From Kumtagia ephedrae (GTDB taxonomy: Bacteria; Pseudomonadota; Alphaproteobacteria; Rhizobiales; Rhizobiaceae), in contig NZ_PXYK01000007.1 of NCBI RefSeq assembly GCF_003012745.1, forward strand, positions 1 to 64,000: a stretch of DNA of 64,000 bases, given 5' to 3'. Numbering within the stretch: position 1 is the first letter of the stretch; each line of letters opens with the position of its first letter. Positions 36,775 through 44,511 of this stretch are shown piece after piece. The notes beneath the pieces were generated by a model. The model searched no databases and had not been told where the DNA came from. It worked only from the letters and a program-made list of their open reading frames with translations. The position numbers and the translations under genes were made by a program.

Positions 36775-36789
36775 GGTAGCAAAAATACT
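36775..36789. promoter_or_regulatory. Candidate RpiR operator, SDR-GldA operon, distal
   Basis: GGTAGCAAAAATACT, a weaker match with the core GTA-N7-TAC, 116 bp (centre to centre) from the proximal site, close to eleven helical turns. Confidence 0.4.
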
Positions 36790-36847
36790 TTTTGGCAGCG
36801 CATGCCGCTACGTTCGGCGCCAGTGCAGGACCTTGCCGAGCCCCGGC

Positions 36848-37585
36848 TCAGGCCTCGTCGGCGCGCCGGCGCTGCTTCTGCCGCGCCGGCGACACCGTCT
36901 CCGCAGCGGAAGCCAGTTCGACAAGATAGTGCTCGCGTGTCCACTCGATGTGACGGCCGAGCAGGTCGACGATTTCATCAATGGAACCACTGTCCGGTAC
37001 CATTGCCGCCAGGCGGACGTGCTCGTCGAACGAGGTGCTGTTGAGCGTCGGATCGAGCGACAGGCGGTTGCGCAGCGCCTGGACGCGGAAGGCGATCAGG
37101 TCGAAGGCCTCCAGCAGATAGGGATTGTCGGCGAGCTCGAACATCACCCGATGAAACTCGCCGTCGAGCGTACGGTAGCGCTCGGCATCGGCCTCCGCCA
37201 GCGCGGCACGCATCTCCTCGACGATGCGCTGCCAGCGGGTGCGCAGGCCGGGCGCATCGTTGGCGACCGCCAGTTTCAGCGCAGCGGTTTCCAGAATCGC
37301 CCGAAGCTCGGAGAGCTTGCGCACCTGAGTGGCATCCATTTCGAACACGAAGGTGCCCCGCTGCGGATGCACCTCGACCAGCCCCTGACGCTTCAGCTCC
37401 ATGAGCGCCTCGCGCACCGGCGTCTTGCTCACCCCCAGTTCATTGGCAAGCGTGATCTCGGACAGCGGCTCGCCGAGCTGGAAGACGCCGCGCACGATCC
37501 GCGCCCGGATCTCCTGGGCTGCCTGATCGGTCAGCGACGGTCCCCGTTCCAGCACGCGCATCTGTCCCTCCAGTCCGTCCGACAT
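36848..37585 (-). CDS. GntR-family regulator, FCD (FadR) subgroup
   Basis: A 245-aa regulator. The winged helix-turn-helix lies at residues about 15-80 (GEPLSEITLANELGVSKTPVREALMEL, then GLVEVHPQRGTFVF), and the all-helical FCD ligand domain follows, with metal-type residues (DGEFHRVMFELADN; DEHVRLA; LGRHIEWTRE). Divergent from the Ldh-family gene at 37685; the gap holds a strong nested palindrome. It most likely represses the block 2 transport and oxidation operon and itself. An in-frame GTG two codons upstream is an alternative start. Confidence 0.93.
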   Translation of the reverse strand: MSDGLEGQMRVLERGPSLTDQAAQEIRARIVRGVFQLGEPLSEITLANELGVSKTPVREALMELKRQGLVEVHPQRGTFVFEMDATQVRKLSELRAILETAALKLAVANDAPGLRTRWQRIVEEMRAALAEADAERYRTLDGEFHRVMFELADNPYLLEAFDLIAFRVQALRNRLSLDPTLNSTSFDEHVRLAAMVPDSGSIDEIVDLLGRHIEWTREHYLVELASAAETVSPARQKQRRRADEA

Positions 37586-37615
37586 CTGCACGATTTCGCA
37601 GGCTGTGCAAATGTG

Positions 37616-37656
37616 TTGACTAAGATATCAGATATGATACTCCACATCTTAGTCAA
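37616..37656. promoter_or_regulatory. Nested palindrome between gntR and the block 2 operon
   Basis: Outer perfect inverted repeat TTGACTAAGAT/ATCTTAGTCAA (11 bp each, 37616-37626 and 37646-37656) encloses a second one, TATCA-GATA-TGATA (37626-37639). It lies in the 99 bp between the divergent starts. The best reading is a double GntR/FCD operator acting on both promoters. Confidence 0.65.
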
Positions 37657-37684
37657 CCTAAATCAACCCTGCGGCTTCCCTCCC

Positions 37685-38749
37685 GTGTCAAACCGCCTTC
37701 TCATTCCAGCCGATCGATTGCGCGACAGCCTTGCCTCGGCGCTTGCCGCGTCGGGCGCCTGCCCCACTTCCGTCGAGGCGGCGGTGCGCGCCTTGATGCA
37801 TGCCTCCCGGCTCGGCGTGGACAGTCACGGCGCCCGCCTGGTCATGCATTACGACCGCGTGCTGCGCAGCGGCCGCGTCAACGGGCAGCCGCAGATCCGC
37901 GTCAAGCATACCGGCACCAGCACGGCGGTCGTCGACGGCGACGACGGGCTCGGCCATCACGTCGCCTATGCCGCGATGACCGAAGCGATCGCGATCGCCC
38001 GCGAAACCGGCGTCGGCGCCGTGGGCGCGATCCGCTCCTCCCACTACGGCGCCGCCGGCGCCTATGCGCTCGCCGCGGCCGAGGCCGGCATGATCGGCTT
38101 TGCCACCACCAATGCCGATTCGGTGGTGGCGCCCTTCGACGGCGCAAAATCCTTCCACGGCACCAATCCGCTGGCCTTCGCCGCACCCAGCGGCGACGAA
38201 AAGCCCTGGCTGCTGGACATGGCGACCTCGTCCATCCCGATGAACCGTGTGCTGCTCTACCGCACCCTCGGCACGACGCTGCCCGAAGGCGTCGCCGCGG
38301 CGGCCGGCGGCACCGTCACGCGCGATGCGGCAGCGGCGGAGATGCTGCTGCCGCTGGGTGGATCCGATTTCGGCTTCAAGGGCGCCGCGCTCGCCGGCGT
38401 CGCAACCGTTCTGTCGGCGGTGCTGCAGGGCACCGCGCTCGACCACGACATGATCCCGATGATCGGCGGCGACATGTCGAGCCCGCGCAACATGGGCCAC
38501 TTCTTTCTCGCCATCGACCCTGCGCGCTTCGGAGGGCGGGAGGTCTTTGCCGCCGGCATGGCTGCATATCTCGCGGCGCTTCGCGCCGTGCCGGGCCGAG
38601 ACGGCGCCGAGATATTGGCGCCCGGCGACCGCGAATGGCGGGTGGAGGCCGAGCGCCTGCGCGACGGCATCCCGATCGACCTGACCACGGCCGAGTTCCT
38701 CGGCCTTTCCGCGTACTCGGCGGGGGAGCCGGAAGCGCCGCGGAGATAG
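37685..38749 (+). CDS. Malate/L-lactate dehydrogenase-family (Ldh2) oxidoreductase
   Basis: A 354-aa NAD(P)-dependent enzyme of the Ldh2 family (ureidoglycolate, 2,3-diketogulonate, sulfolactate and similar reductases). Characteristic segments: HASRLGVDSHGARLVMHYDR, VVDGDDGLGHHVAYAAM, GAIRSSHYGAAGAYA and FHGTNPLAFAAPSGDEKPWLLDMATS. The GTG at 37685 is favoured; an in-frame ATG at 37634 lies inside the operator palindrome. Ribosome site is weak. First gene of the block 2 operon; the family member cannot be told from sequence alone. Confidence 0.87.
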   Translation: MSNRLLIPADRLRDSLASALAASGACPTSVEAAVRALMHASRLGVDSHGARLVMHYDRVLRSGRVNGQPQIRVKHTGTSTAVVDGDDGLGHHVAYAAMTEAIAIARETGVGAVGAIRSSHYGAAGAYALAAAEAGMIGFATTNADSVVAPFDGAKSFHGTNPLAFAAPSGDEKPWLLDMATSSIPMNRVLLYRTLGTTLPEGVAAAAGGTVTRDAAAAEMLLPLGGSDFGFKGAALAGVATVLSAVLQGTALDHDMIPMIGGDMSSPRNMGHFFLAIDPARFGGREVFAAGMAAYLAALRAVPGRDGAEILAPGDREWRVEAERLRDGIPIDLTTAEFLGLSAYSAGEPEAPRR

Positions 38750-38816
38750 ATAGATCGTATTTCGTTTCCGGACGCGGCGTGGAGGCCGCGGCCGTTTCAC
38801 CAGGGAGGAAACCAGA

Positions 38817-40172
38817 ATGACCAACTTATTGAGGAAGAGCCTGCTCGCCGCCGCCTTCATGGCGTCGACGGCACCGGCCGCATTGGCCCAGGAATGCAAC
38901 GACGCCGACCGCGTGCCGATCACCTGGTCGACGATAGCCGGCTTCTACACCGACGCCATGGCCAAGCTGGTCTCCGGCTTCGAGGCCAAGCACTGCGTCA
39001 AGGTCAATGTCGTCAACATCGACAACTCGCAGCTCTACAACAAGCAGGTCATCGAGATGGTCGGCGAGACCGGCGCTTACGACGTCGTGACGCTGGAGAC
39101 CTCCGAAAAGGCCGAATTCGCCGAAAACGGCTTCATTCTGCCGATGACCGACTATTTCGCCGACAAGAAGGCGCAGCTCGACGACGTCGCGCCGACGCTG
39201 GCCGCGCTGACGACGCAGTACAAGAACGACACCTGGGGCCTGCCCTACTACACCTACACGGCCGGCTACATCTACCGCGCCGACCTGTTCGAGGATGCCG
39301 GCGAGAAGGAAGCCTTCAAGGCAAAGTACGGCTACGATCTCGCCGCTCCCACGACCTGGGCACAGCATCGCGACATCGCCGAGTTCTTCACCCGCAAGAA
39401 GGGCGACAAGCTGAAGGGCGAGGAGCTGACCAAGGATTTCTACGGCATCGGCATGATGGCGGGCCCGTTCCCGGAAATCCAGGACGAGATGTCGGGCGTG
39501 CTGTGGTCGCAGGGCTCCGACTGGCTGACGGACGAAGGCAAGGTGCCGGTCGACGCGGTCGAGAAGGCGATGAACGACTATCTGGCGCTGCTGAAATTCG
39601 CGCCGCCGGCGGCGCTGACCGTTACCTATGACGGCGTCATGAACCAGATGAAGGACGGCCAGATCGCCCAGACCTACAGCTTCTTCCTCGACCAGTGGCC
39701 GAACGCCGTGCAGACCGAGACCAGCGTGCCCGGCGCCAGGATGGGCGTGGCCGAGGCGCCGGAGAAGAAGGCCTATATCGGCGGCTTCCTGCTCGCCGTG
39801 TCGGCAAGCTCGGCGCATCCGAAGGAGGCGATGGACTTCGTCGCCTATATCGGCGGCCATGACGCGCAGGCGGAGTTCGCCAAGGCTGGCGGCACCTCGA
39901 CGCTGATGAGCGTGCTGTCCGACCCGCAGTTCGCCGATCCGGCCAACCGGACCAAGACGGGCCACTTCTCCACGCTGCTCACCATCTTCGATTCCATGAA
40001 GGGTTTCCGCTCGAACCTCTTCGACACGCCCTTCGGCGCCAAGATCTACAACACCATGCAGATCCCGCTGCAGGCGGCGGCGGCCGGCCAGATCGACGCG
40101 CGCCAGGCGGCCGAGCAGCTCGCCGAGAGCGTCGACCAAATCTGCGGCGGTCCCTGCCCGATCGGCAAGTAA
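38817..40172 (+). CDS. Extracellular solute-binding protein, family 1 (CUT1 carbohydrate/polyol)
   Basis: A 451-aa periplasmic binding protein. Signal peptide MTNLLRKSLLAAAFMASTAPAALA, cut before QECND. The family segments GAYDVVTLETSEKAEFAENG, LPYYTYTAGYIYRADLFEDAG and YIGGFLLAVSASSAHPKEAMDF are seen. A C-terminal cysteine pair (ICGGPC) may form a disulfide with other mature cysteines. Good ribosome site (AGGGAGGAAACCAGA). The layout of this transporter is like sorbitol/mannitol (SmoE) and glycerol (GlpV) systems; the substrate is not determined. Confidence 0.92.
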   Translation: MTNLLRKSLLAAAFMASTAPAALAQECNDADRVPITWSTIAGFYTDAMAKLVSGFEAKHCVKVNVVNIDNSQLYNKQVIEMVGETGAYDVVTLETSEKAEFAENGFILPMTDYFADKKAQLDDVAPTLAALTTQYKNDTWGLPYYTYTAGYIYRADLFEDAGEKEAFKAKYGYDLAAPTTWAQHRDIAEFFTRKKGDKLKGEELTKDFYGIGMMAGPFPEIQDEMSGVLWSQGSDWLTDEGKVPVDAVEKAMNDYLALLKFAPPAALTVTYDGVMNQMKDGQIAQTYSFFLDQWPNAVQTETSVPGARMGVAEAPEKKAYIGGFLLAVSASSAHPKEAMDFVAYIGGHDAQAEFAKAGGTSTLMSVLSDPQFADPANRTKTGHFSTLLTIFDSMKGFRSNLFDTPFGAKIYNTMQIPLQAAAAGQIDARQAAEQLAESVDQICGGPCPIGK

Positions 40173-40189
40173 GCCCGCACCTCCCCGAT

Positions 40190-40220
40190 CGCGCGGCCAG
40201 GCGTACACCCTGGCCGCGCG
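40190..40220 (+). other. Stem-loop between binding-protein and permease genes
   Basis: Perfect 12-bp stem CGCGCGGCCAGG/CCTGGCCGCGCG (40190-40201, 40209-40220) with a 7-base loop and no T-run. It begins 18 bp after the binding-protein stop, the usual place for a hairpin that stabilises binding-protein mRNA over downstream genes. Confidence 0.55.
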
Positions 40221-40246
40221 GCAGCTTCCGTCACGGGACGAACGTC

Positions 40247-41185
40247 ATGTCGCAGTCACTATCCGTTTCCCTGCCGCAGCAGAGGCGCGCGTCCGGCGCC
40301 GTCATCTCCGACCGGTGGTTCTCGATCCTGCTGATCGCCCCGGCCATGGCGGTGATCCTGGTCTTCGCGCTGCTGCCGCTGGTCTATGCGCTCAACGTCT
40401 CGTTCCGCTTTGCCGACCTGACGCGCGGCGGCATCGGCGATTTCGTCGGGCTCGACAATTACCGTCGGGTGCTTGCCGACCGCGCCTTCTGGGCATCGGT
40501 CGGAGTGACGGTGAAGTTCACGCTGGCCGCCGTAATCCTGGAGATGGTGCTCGGCATCGCCATCGCCTTCCTCATCCACAGCGCCACCAAGGGCAAGGGC
40601 ATCATCCGCAGCCTGATGGTGCTGCCGCTCGCCACTTCCGCGGCGGTCACTGGCCTGTTCTGGCGCTATCTCTACGACACCCAGTTCGGCCTCATAAACT
40701 ACTTCCTCGGCCTGTTGCACCTGCCGCAGCCCAACTGGCTCGGCGACTACACGATCGCGCTGTGGTCGGTGGTGCTGTTCGACGTCTGGCAGTGGACGCC
40801 CTTCGTCGCGCTGATCGCGCTGGCCGGGCTGCAGGCGCTGCCGAAGGAGCCGTTCGAGGCGGCCGAGCTCGACGGCGCCAGCACCTTCCGGGTGCTGCGC
40901 ACGCTGACCTTCCCGATGCTGAAGCCGGTGCTGTTCCTGGTGCTGGTGCTGCGCACCATCGACAGCGTCCGCCTCTACGACGCGGTCGCGGTGCTGACGC
41001 GCGGCGGACCGGGCACGGTCACCGAATCCATGACCTTCTATCTCTACCGCACCGGGCTGAAACTGTTCCGGATGGACTATGCCTCGACCATGGCGATCTT
41101 CTTCCTCTACGCCATGCTCGTCGCCAGCCTGTTCGCGCTGACCCCGCTGCTCAAGCAATTCTCGAACCGTGCGTCCGAAGGCTGA
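40247..41185 (+). CDS. ABC transporter permease 1 (MalF/UgpA type)
   Basis: A 312-aa inner-membrane permease with six predicted segments. The coupling (EAA) loop is FEAAELDGASTFRVLRTLTFPML around residues 204-226. The N-terminal cytoplasmic tail of about 24 residues precedes the first hydrophobic stretch (WFSILLIAPAMAVILVFALLPL). Partners are permease 2 (9 bp downstream) and the ATPases at 42302 and 43417. Confidence 0.94.
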   Translation: MSQSLSVSLPQQRRASGAVISDRWFSILLIAPAMAVILVFALLPLVYALNVSFRFADLTRGGIGDFVGLDNYRRVLADRAFWASVGVTVKFTLAAVILEMVLGIAIAFLIHSATKGKGIIRSLMVLPLATSAAVTGLFWRYLYDTQFGLINYFLGLLHLPQPNWLGDYTIALWSVVLFDVWQWTPFVALIALAGLQALPKEPFEAAELDGASTFRVLRTLTFPMLKPVLFLVLVLRTIDSVRLYDAVAVLTRGGPGTVTESMTFYLYRTGLKLFRMDYASTMAIFFLYAMLVASLFALTPLLKQFSNRASEG

Positions 41186-41194
41186 GGACAGACC

Positions 41195-42055
41195 ATGCTG
41201 CAACGCGATTCCAGCTTCGCCAAGGAAGCCCTGCGCTACGGCCTCATCGTGCTGGTGCTCGGCTTCATCGTCTTCCCGATCTTCTGGATGATCGTGACCT
41301 CGTTCAAGCCGGCCGCCGACATCATGGTGTCGCCGCCGCGCTTCCTGTTCACGCCGACGCTCGAGAACTACTATCACGCCATCTACGACAAGAACTTCCT
41401 GTTCTACATCAAGAATACGCTGTTCATCTCTGTAGCCTCGACGATTCTGGTTGTCGTCGCCGGCTCGCTCGCCGCCTACAGCTTCGCCCGCTACAATGTC
41501 GGCGACGGGCACATCCTGTTCTTCATCCTGTCGACAAAAATGTTTCCGGCGATCGCCGTCATCCTGCCCTACTTCCTGATCTTCCGGGATATCGGCAAGA
41601 CCGACGCCGGGCGCTTCCTCGGCATTGGCCTCGACCAGCCGGGCGCGCTGATCATCTCCTACACGATGTTCAACCTGCCCTTCGCCATCTGGTTGCTGGT
41701 CTCCTTCTTTCAGGACATCCCGCGCGAGCTCGAGCACTCCGCCCGGCTCGACGGACTGTCGCGGCTGAAGGTGCTGCGCAAGGTGGTGTTCCCGCTGGCC
41801 GCTCCCGGCATAGCGGTGACCGGTGTGTTCACGCTGATCTTCTGCTGGAACGAGTTCCTGTTCGCTTACATCCTCACCCGCAAGGCGGCGAGCACGGTGA
41901 CGGTCGGCGTCGAATCCTTCTTCACGCTGCAGGGCATTTTGTGGGGCCCGGTCGCGGCTGCCGCCACGATCAGCGTCCTGCCGATGATGGTCTTCGTGCT
42001 CGCCATGCAGCGCTACATGGTGCGCGGCCTGACCTTCGGCGCGGTGAGGGGGTGA
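41195..42055 (+). CDS. ABC transporter permease 2 (MalG/UgpE type)
   Basis: A 286-aa permease with six hydrophobic segments. The coupling loop is LEHSARLDGLSRLKVLRKVVFPLAAPG at residues about 178-204. The segment FPIFWMIVTSFKP after the first helix is typical of MalG-type subunits. Followed by the small membrane protein gene after 4 bp. Confidence 0.94.
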   Translation: MLQRDSSFAKEALRYGLIVLVLGFIVFPIFWMIVTSFKPAADIMVSPPRFLFTPTLENYYHAIYDKNFLFYIKNTLFISVASTILVVVAGSLAAYSFARYNVGDGHILFFILSTKMFPAIAVILPYFLIFRDIGKTDAGRFLGIGLDQPGALIISYTMFNLPFAIWLLVSFFQDIPRELEHSARLDGLSRLKVLRKVVFPLAAPGIAVTGVFTLIFCWNEFLFAYILTRKAASTVTVGVESFFTLQGILWGPVAAAATISVLPMMVFVLAMQRYMVRGLTFGAVRG

Positions 42056-42059
42056 CGTC

Positions 42060-42302
42060 ATGAGCTTCAGCCAAGCCTGGGACGCCGGTTTCCGCGCCCT
42101 CCTGCTCTATGTCGGCATCGTCTTCGTCTGGCTCGGCCTGATCGAAGGCCTTTTCTCCAGCCAGTCGACCTCCGTGGTCGTCATGAACGTCGTGGCCGTC
42201 GCCATAGCCGTCGCCTTCTTCCTCAGGGCGCGCCGCCGCGCCGTGGCCGAGCGGGCGCGTGCCGAGGCCGAGGTCCGGGCCCTCGTCGAGGAGCATATCT
42301 GA
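42060..42302 (+). CDS. Small two-helix membrane protein in an ABC operon, 80 aa
   Basis: An 80-aa protein of unknown function with two hydrophobic helices (residues about 13-32, LLLYVGIVFVWLGLIEGLF, and 38-57) and a charged C-terminal helix RARRRAVAERARAEAEVRAL. It starts 4 bp after permease 2 and ends overlapping the first ATPase start (TGATG). Its place matches that of the small membrane subunit GlpU in rhizobial glycerol transporters, though the sequence does not look like DUF2160. It may be an accessory subunit of this importer. Confidence 0.75.
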   Translation: MSFSQAWDAGFRALLLYVGIVFVWLGLIEGLFSSQSTSVVVMNVVAVAIAVAFFLRARRRAVAERARAEAEVRALVEEHI

Positions 42303-43405
42303 TGTATGAACTGAAGAGCGTCCACAAGCGCTACGGCCTGTCCAAGGTGGCGCTGCGAAAGATCGACCTCACCGTGCGAGATCGCGAGTTCCTGGTGATC
42401 TACGGCCCGGCCGGCGCGGGAAAAAGCACGATCCTCAACATCCTCGCCGGCATCGCCAGGCCGACCAGCGGCGACGTGCTGCGCGACGGCGAGTCCATCA
42501 TGCACGTGCCGCCGGAAAAACGCGACGCGGCGATGGCCTTCGAGAACTACGCGCTCTATTCGCATATCAGCGTCGGCGAGAATCTGGCGTTTCCGCTGCA
42601 TGCGCGCGGCATGAACCGCGCCGACATCGACCAGCGCGTCAAGCGCATCTCCGGCATCCTCGGCATCGGCCACCTGCTCGACCGGCGGCCGGGCTTCCTG
42701 TCGGGCGGCCAGCGGCAGCGCGTGGCGCTCGGCCGCGCCATCATCCGGCCGGCCGACATCTATCTCTTGGACGAGCCGGTCGGCCATCTCGACGCAAAGC
42801 TGCGCCACAAGATCCGCGCCGAACTGAAGGCGCTGGCCGAGGACCTGTCGGCGACGGTCGTGTTCACCACCACCTCGTCGCGCGAGGCGCTGGCGCTCGG
42901 CGACCGCGTCGCCGTGCTGAATTCCGGCCGCATCGAGCAGATCGGCACGCCGGCCGACCTCTACCATCGCCCGGCCAACGCCTTCGTCGCTTCCTTCGTC
43001 GGCGACCCGCCGATGAGCTTCATCTCGGTCGAGCCACGGCGCGGCGGCGACCGCGTCGCCTTCGTGACGCCGGACGGCATGCCGGTCGCCGCCCTCGCCA
43101 CCGATGCGGTCGCCGGCCTGCGCGACGAGCCGGGCTCGACCATCCAGGTCGGCTTCCGCTCCAACGAGGTGCGGCTGGCCGAGGCGGGCGACCCCGGCAC
43201 GCTGCGCGGCCGCGTCGATGTCATCGAGAACCTCGGCTACGTGAAGATCGCGCTGGTCGGCATCGGTTCGGACCAGGTCTCCGTGTCCTTTCCGACCGGC
43301 AAGCGGCTCTCGGTCGGCGAGACGGTGGCGATCGCCTTCCCGCGCGACGCCGTCCATCTGTTCCAGAACGCGCGCGCGATTGCCCACGCCGCGCCGTCCG
43401 CCTGA
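42302..43405 (+). CDS. ABC transporter ATPase 1, degenerate catalytic residues
   Basis: A 367-aa MalK/UgpC-type ATPase with a C-terminal TOBE-like regulatory domain. Walker A GPAGAGKST (35-43), signature LSGGQ (133-137) and Walker B IYLLDEP (154-160) are intact. The Q-loop Gln is Glu81 (AFENYALY). The switch His is missing: TVVFTTTSSREA stands where MalK has a VTHDQ-type motif, so Thr191 replaces it. It is paired with a second, unlike ATPase, so the complex probably has asymmetric ATP sites, like GlpS-GlpT systems. Confidence 0.9.
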   Translation: MYELKSVHKRYGLSKVALRKIDLTVRDREFLVIYGPAGAGKSTILNILAGIARPTSGDVLRDGESIMHVPPEKRDAAMAFENYALYSHISVGENLAFPLHARGMNRADIDQRVKRISGILGIGHLLDRRPGFLSGGQRQRVALGRAIIRPADIYLLDEPVGHLDAKLRHKIRAELKALAEDLSATVVFTTTSSREALALGDRVAVLNSGRIEQIGTPADLYHRPANAFVASFVGDPPMSFISVEPRRGGDRVAFVTPDGMPVAALATDAVAGLRDEPGSTIQVGFRSNEVRLAEAGDPGTLRGRVDVIENLGYVKIALVGIGSDQVSVSFPTGKRLSVGETVAIAFPRDAVHLFQNARAIAHAAPSA

Positions 43406-43416
43406 GGAGAAGAACC

Positions 43417-44511
43417 ATGGCTTCGATCCGGGCCGAAAAGCTCGTCAAGCGCTACGGTGCCGTGAAGGCGGTCCACGGCATCGACTTCGAGATCGCCGAC
43501 GGCGAGTTCGTCGCCATCCTCGGGCCGTCGGGCTGCGGCAAATCCTCGACCATGCGCATGATCGCCGGCCTGGAGCCGATCAGCGAGGGCGCCATCTATT
43601 TCGACGGCAAGAGGATCAACGATGTACGCGCCCGCGACCGCAACGTGGCGATGTCGTTCGAATCCTACGCGCTCTATCCGACCATTTCGATCTACGAGAA
43701 CATCGCCTTCCCGCTGCGCGCCGCCGGCATGGACAACGCCGAGATCGACCGGCGGGTGCGCGACATCGCCGGGAAGATGGAGCTGACGGCGCTGCTTTCG
43801 CAGAAGCCGCAGGGCCTGTCGTCGGGCCAGGCGCAGCGCGTCGGCCTCGCCCGCGCGCTGGTGCGGAAGCCGGCTGTGTTCCTGCTCGACGAGCCGATCT
43901 CGCATCTCGACACGCGCCAGCGCTACCGCATGCGCCGCTTCATCAAGAGCCTGCACCAGGAATTCAACTATACGATGATCTACGTCACCCACGACCAGGA
44001 GGAGGCGCTGGCGCTGGCCGACCGGGTGATGGTGATGAGCGACGGCGAGATCCAGCAGATGGCGACACCGGACGAGGTCTATGCCAGGCCGCGCAATGCC
44101 TTCGTCGCCGGCTTCGTCGGCGAGCCGCCTATCAATTTTGTCGACTGCTATGTCGAGAACGGCACCGGCGGCTGGACCGTCAGCTTCGAGGGACAGCGCC
44201 TCGCCCTGCCGGAACGGCTTTCCAAAGCGGCCGAGCGCATCGGCGGCGAAGGCCTGGCGGCGATCCGGCCGCATTTCCTGTCGCTCGGCGACACCAGCCC
44301 GCTGACGCTGCAGGGCAAGGTGTTCGTGACCGAAGAATTGCAGGACCAGAATCTGATCTTCGTCGATGTCGGCGGCACGCGCTTCACGCTGGTCGCACAT
44401 CCCACGGTCACGCCGAGGCGCTGCGAGACGGTGACGGTCTCCATCGACCCCGAGCACCTGCTGCTCTTTCCGCGCAGCGAGGCGCGGAAGTTCGAGGACC
44501 TCGCCGCATGA
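43417..44511 (+). CDS. ABC transporter ATPase 2
   Basis: A 364-aa MalK/UgpC-type ATPase, partner of the preceding one. Walker A GPSGCGKSS (36-44), Walker B FLLDEP and the switch His (IYVTHDQEEA, His192) are present. The signature is LSSGQ (134-138) in place of LSGGQ, and the Q-loop carries Glu82 (SFESYALY). The C-terminal domain is TOBE-like. Starts 11 bp after ATPase 1 and overlaps the GMC gene (ATGA). Confidence 0.93.
   Translation: MASIRAEKLVKRYGAVKAVHGIDFEIADGEFVAILGPSGCGKSSTMRMIAGLEPISEGAIYFDGKRINDVRARDRNVAMSFESYALYPTISIYENIAFPLRAAGMDNAEIDRRVRDIAGKMELTALLSQKPQGLSSGQAQRVGLARALVRKPAVFLLDEPISHLDTRQRYRMRRFIKSLHQEFNYTMIYVTHDQEEALALADRVMVMSDGEIQQMATPDEVYARPRNAFVAGFVGEPPINFVDCYVENGTGGWTVSFEGQRLALPERLSKAAERIGGEGLAAIRPHFLSLGDTSPLTLQGKVFVTEELQDQNLIFVDVGGTRFTLVAHPTVTPRRCETVTVSIDPEHLLLFPRSEARKFEDLAA

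Noticed and set aside
40259-42061. 600-codon open frame opposite the two permeases
   Set aside because: Antisense shadow of two unmistakable permease genes; sequence is Glu/Gln/Arg/His-rich without domains.
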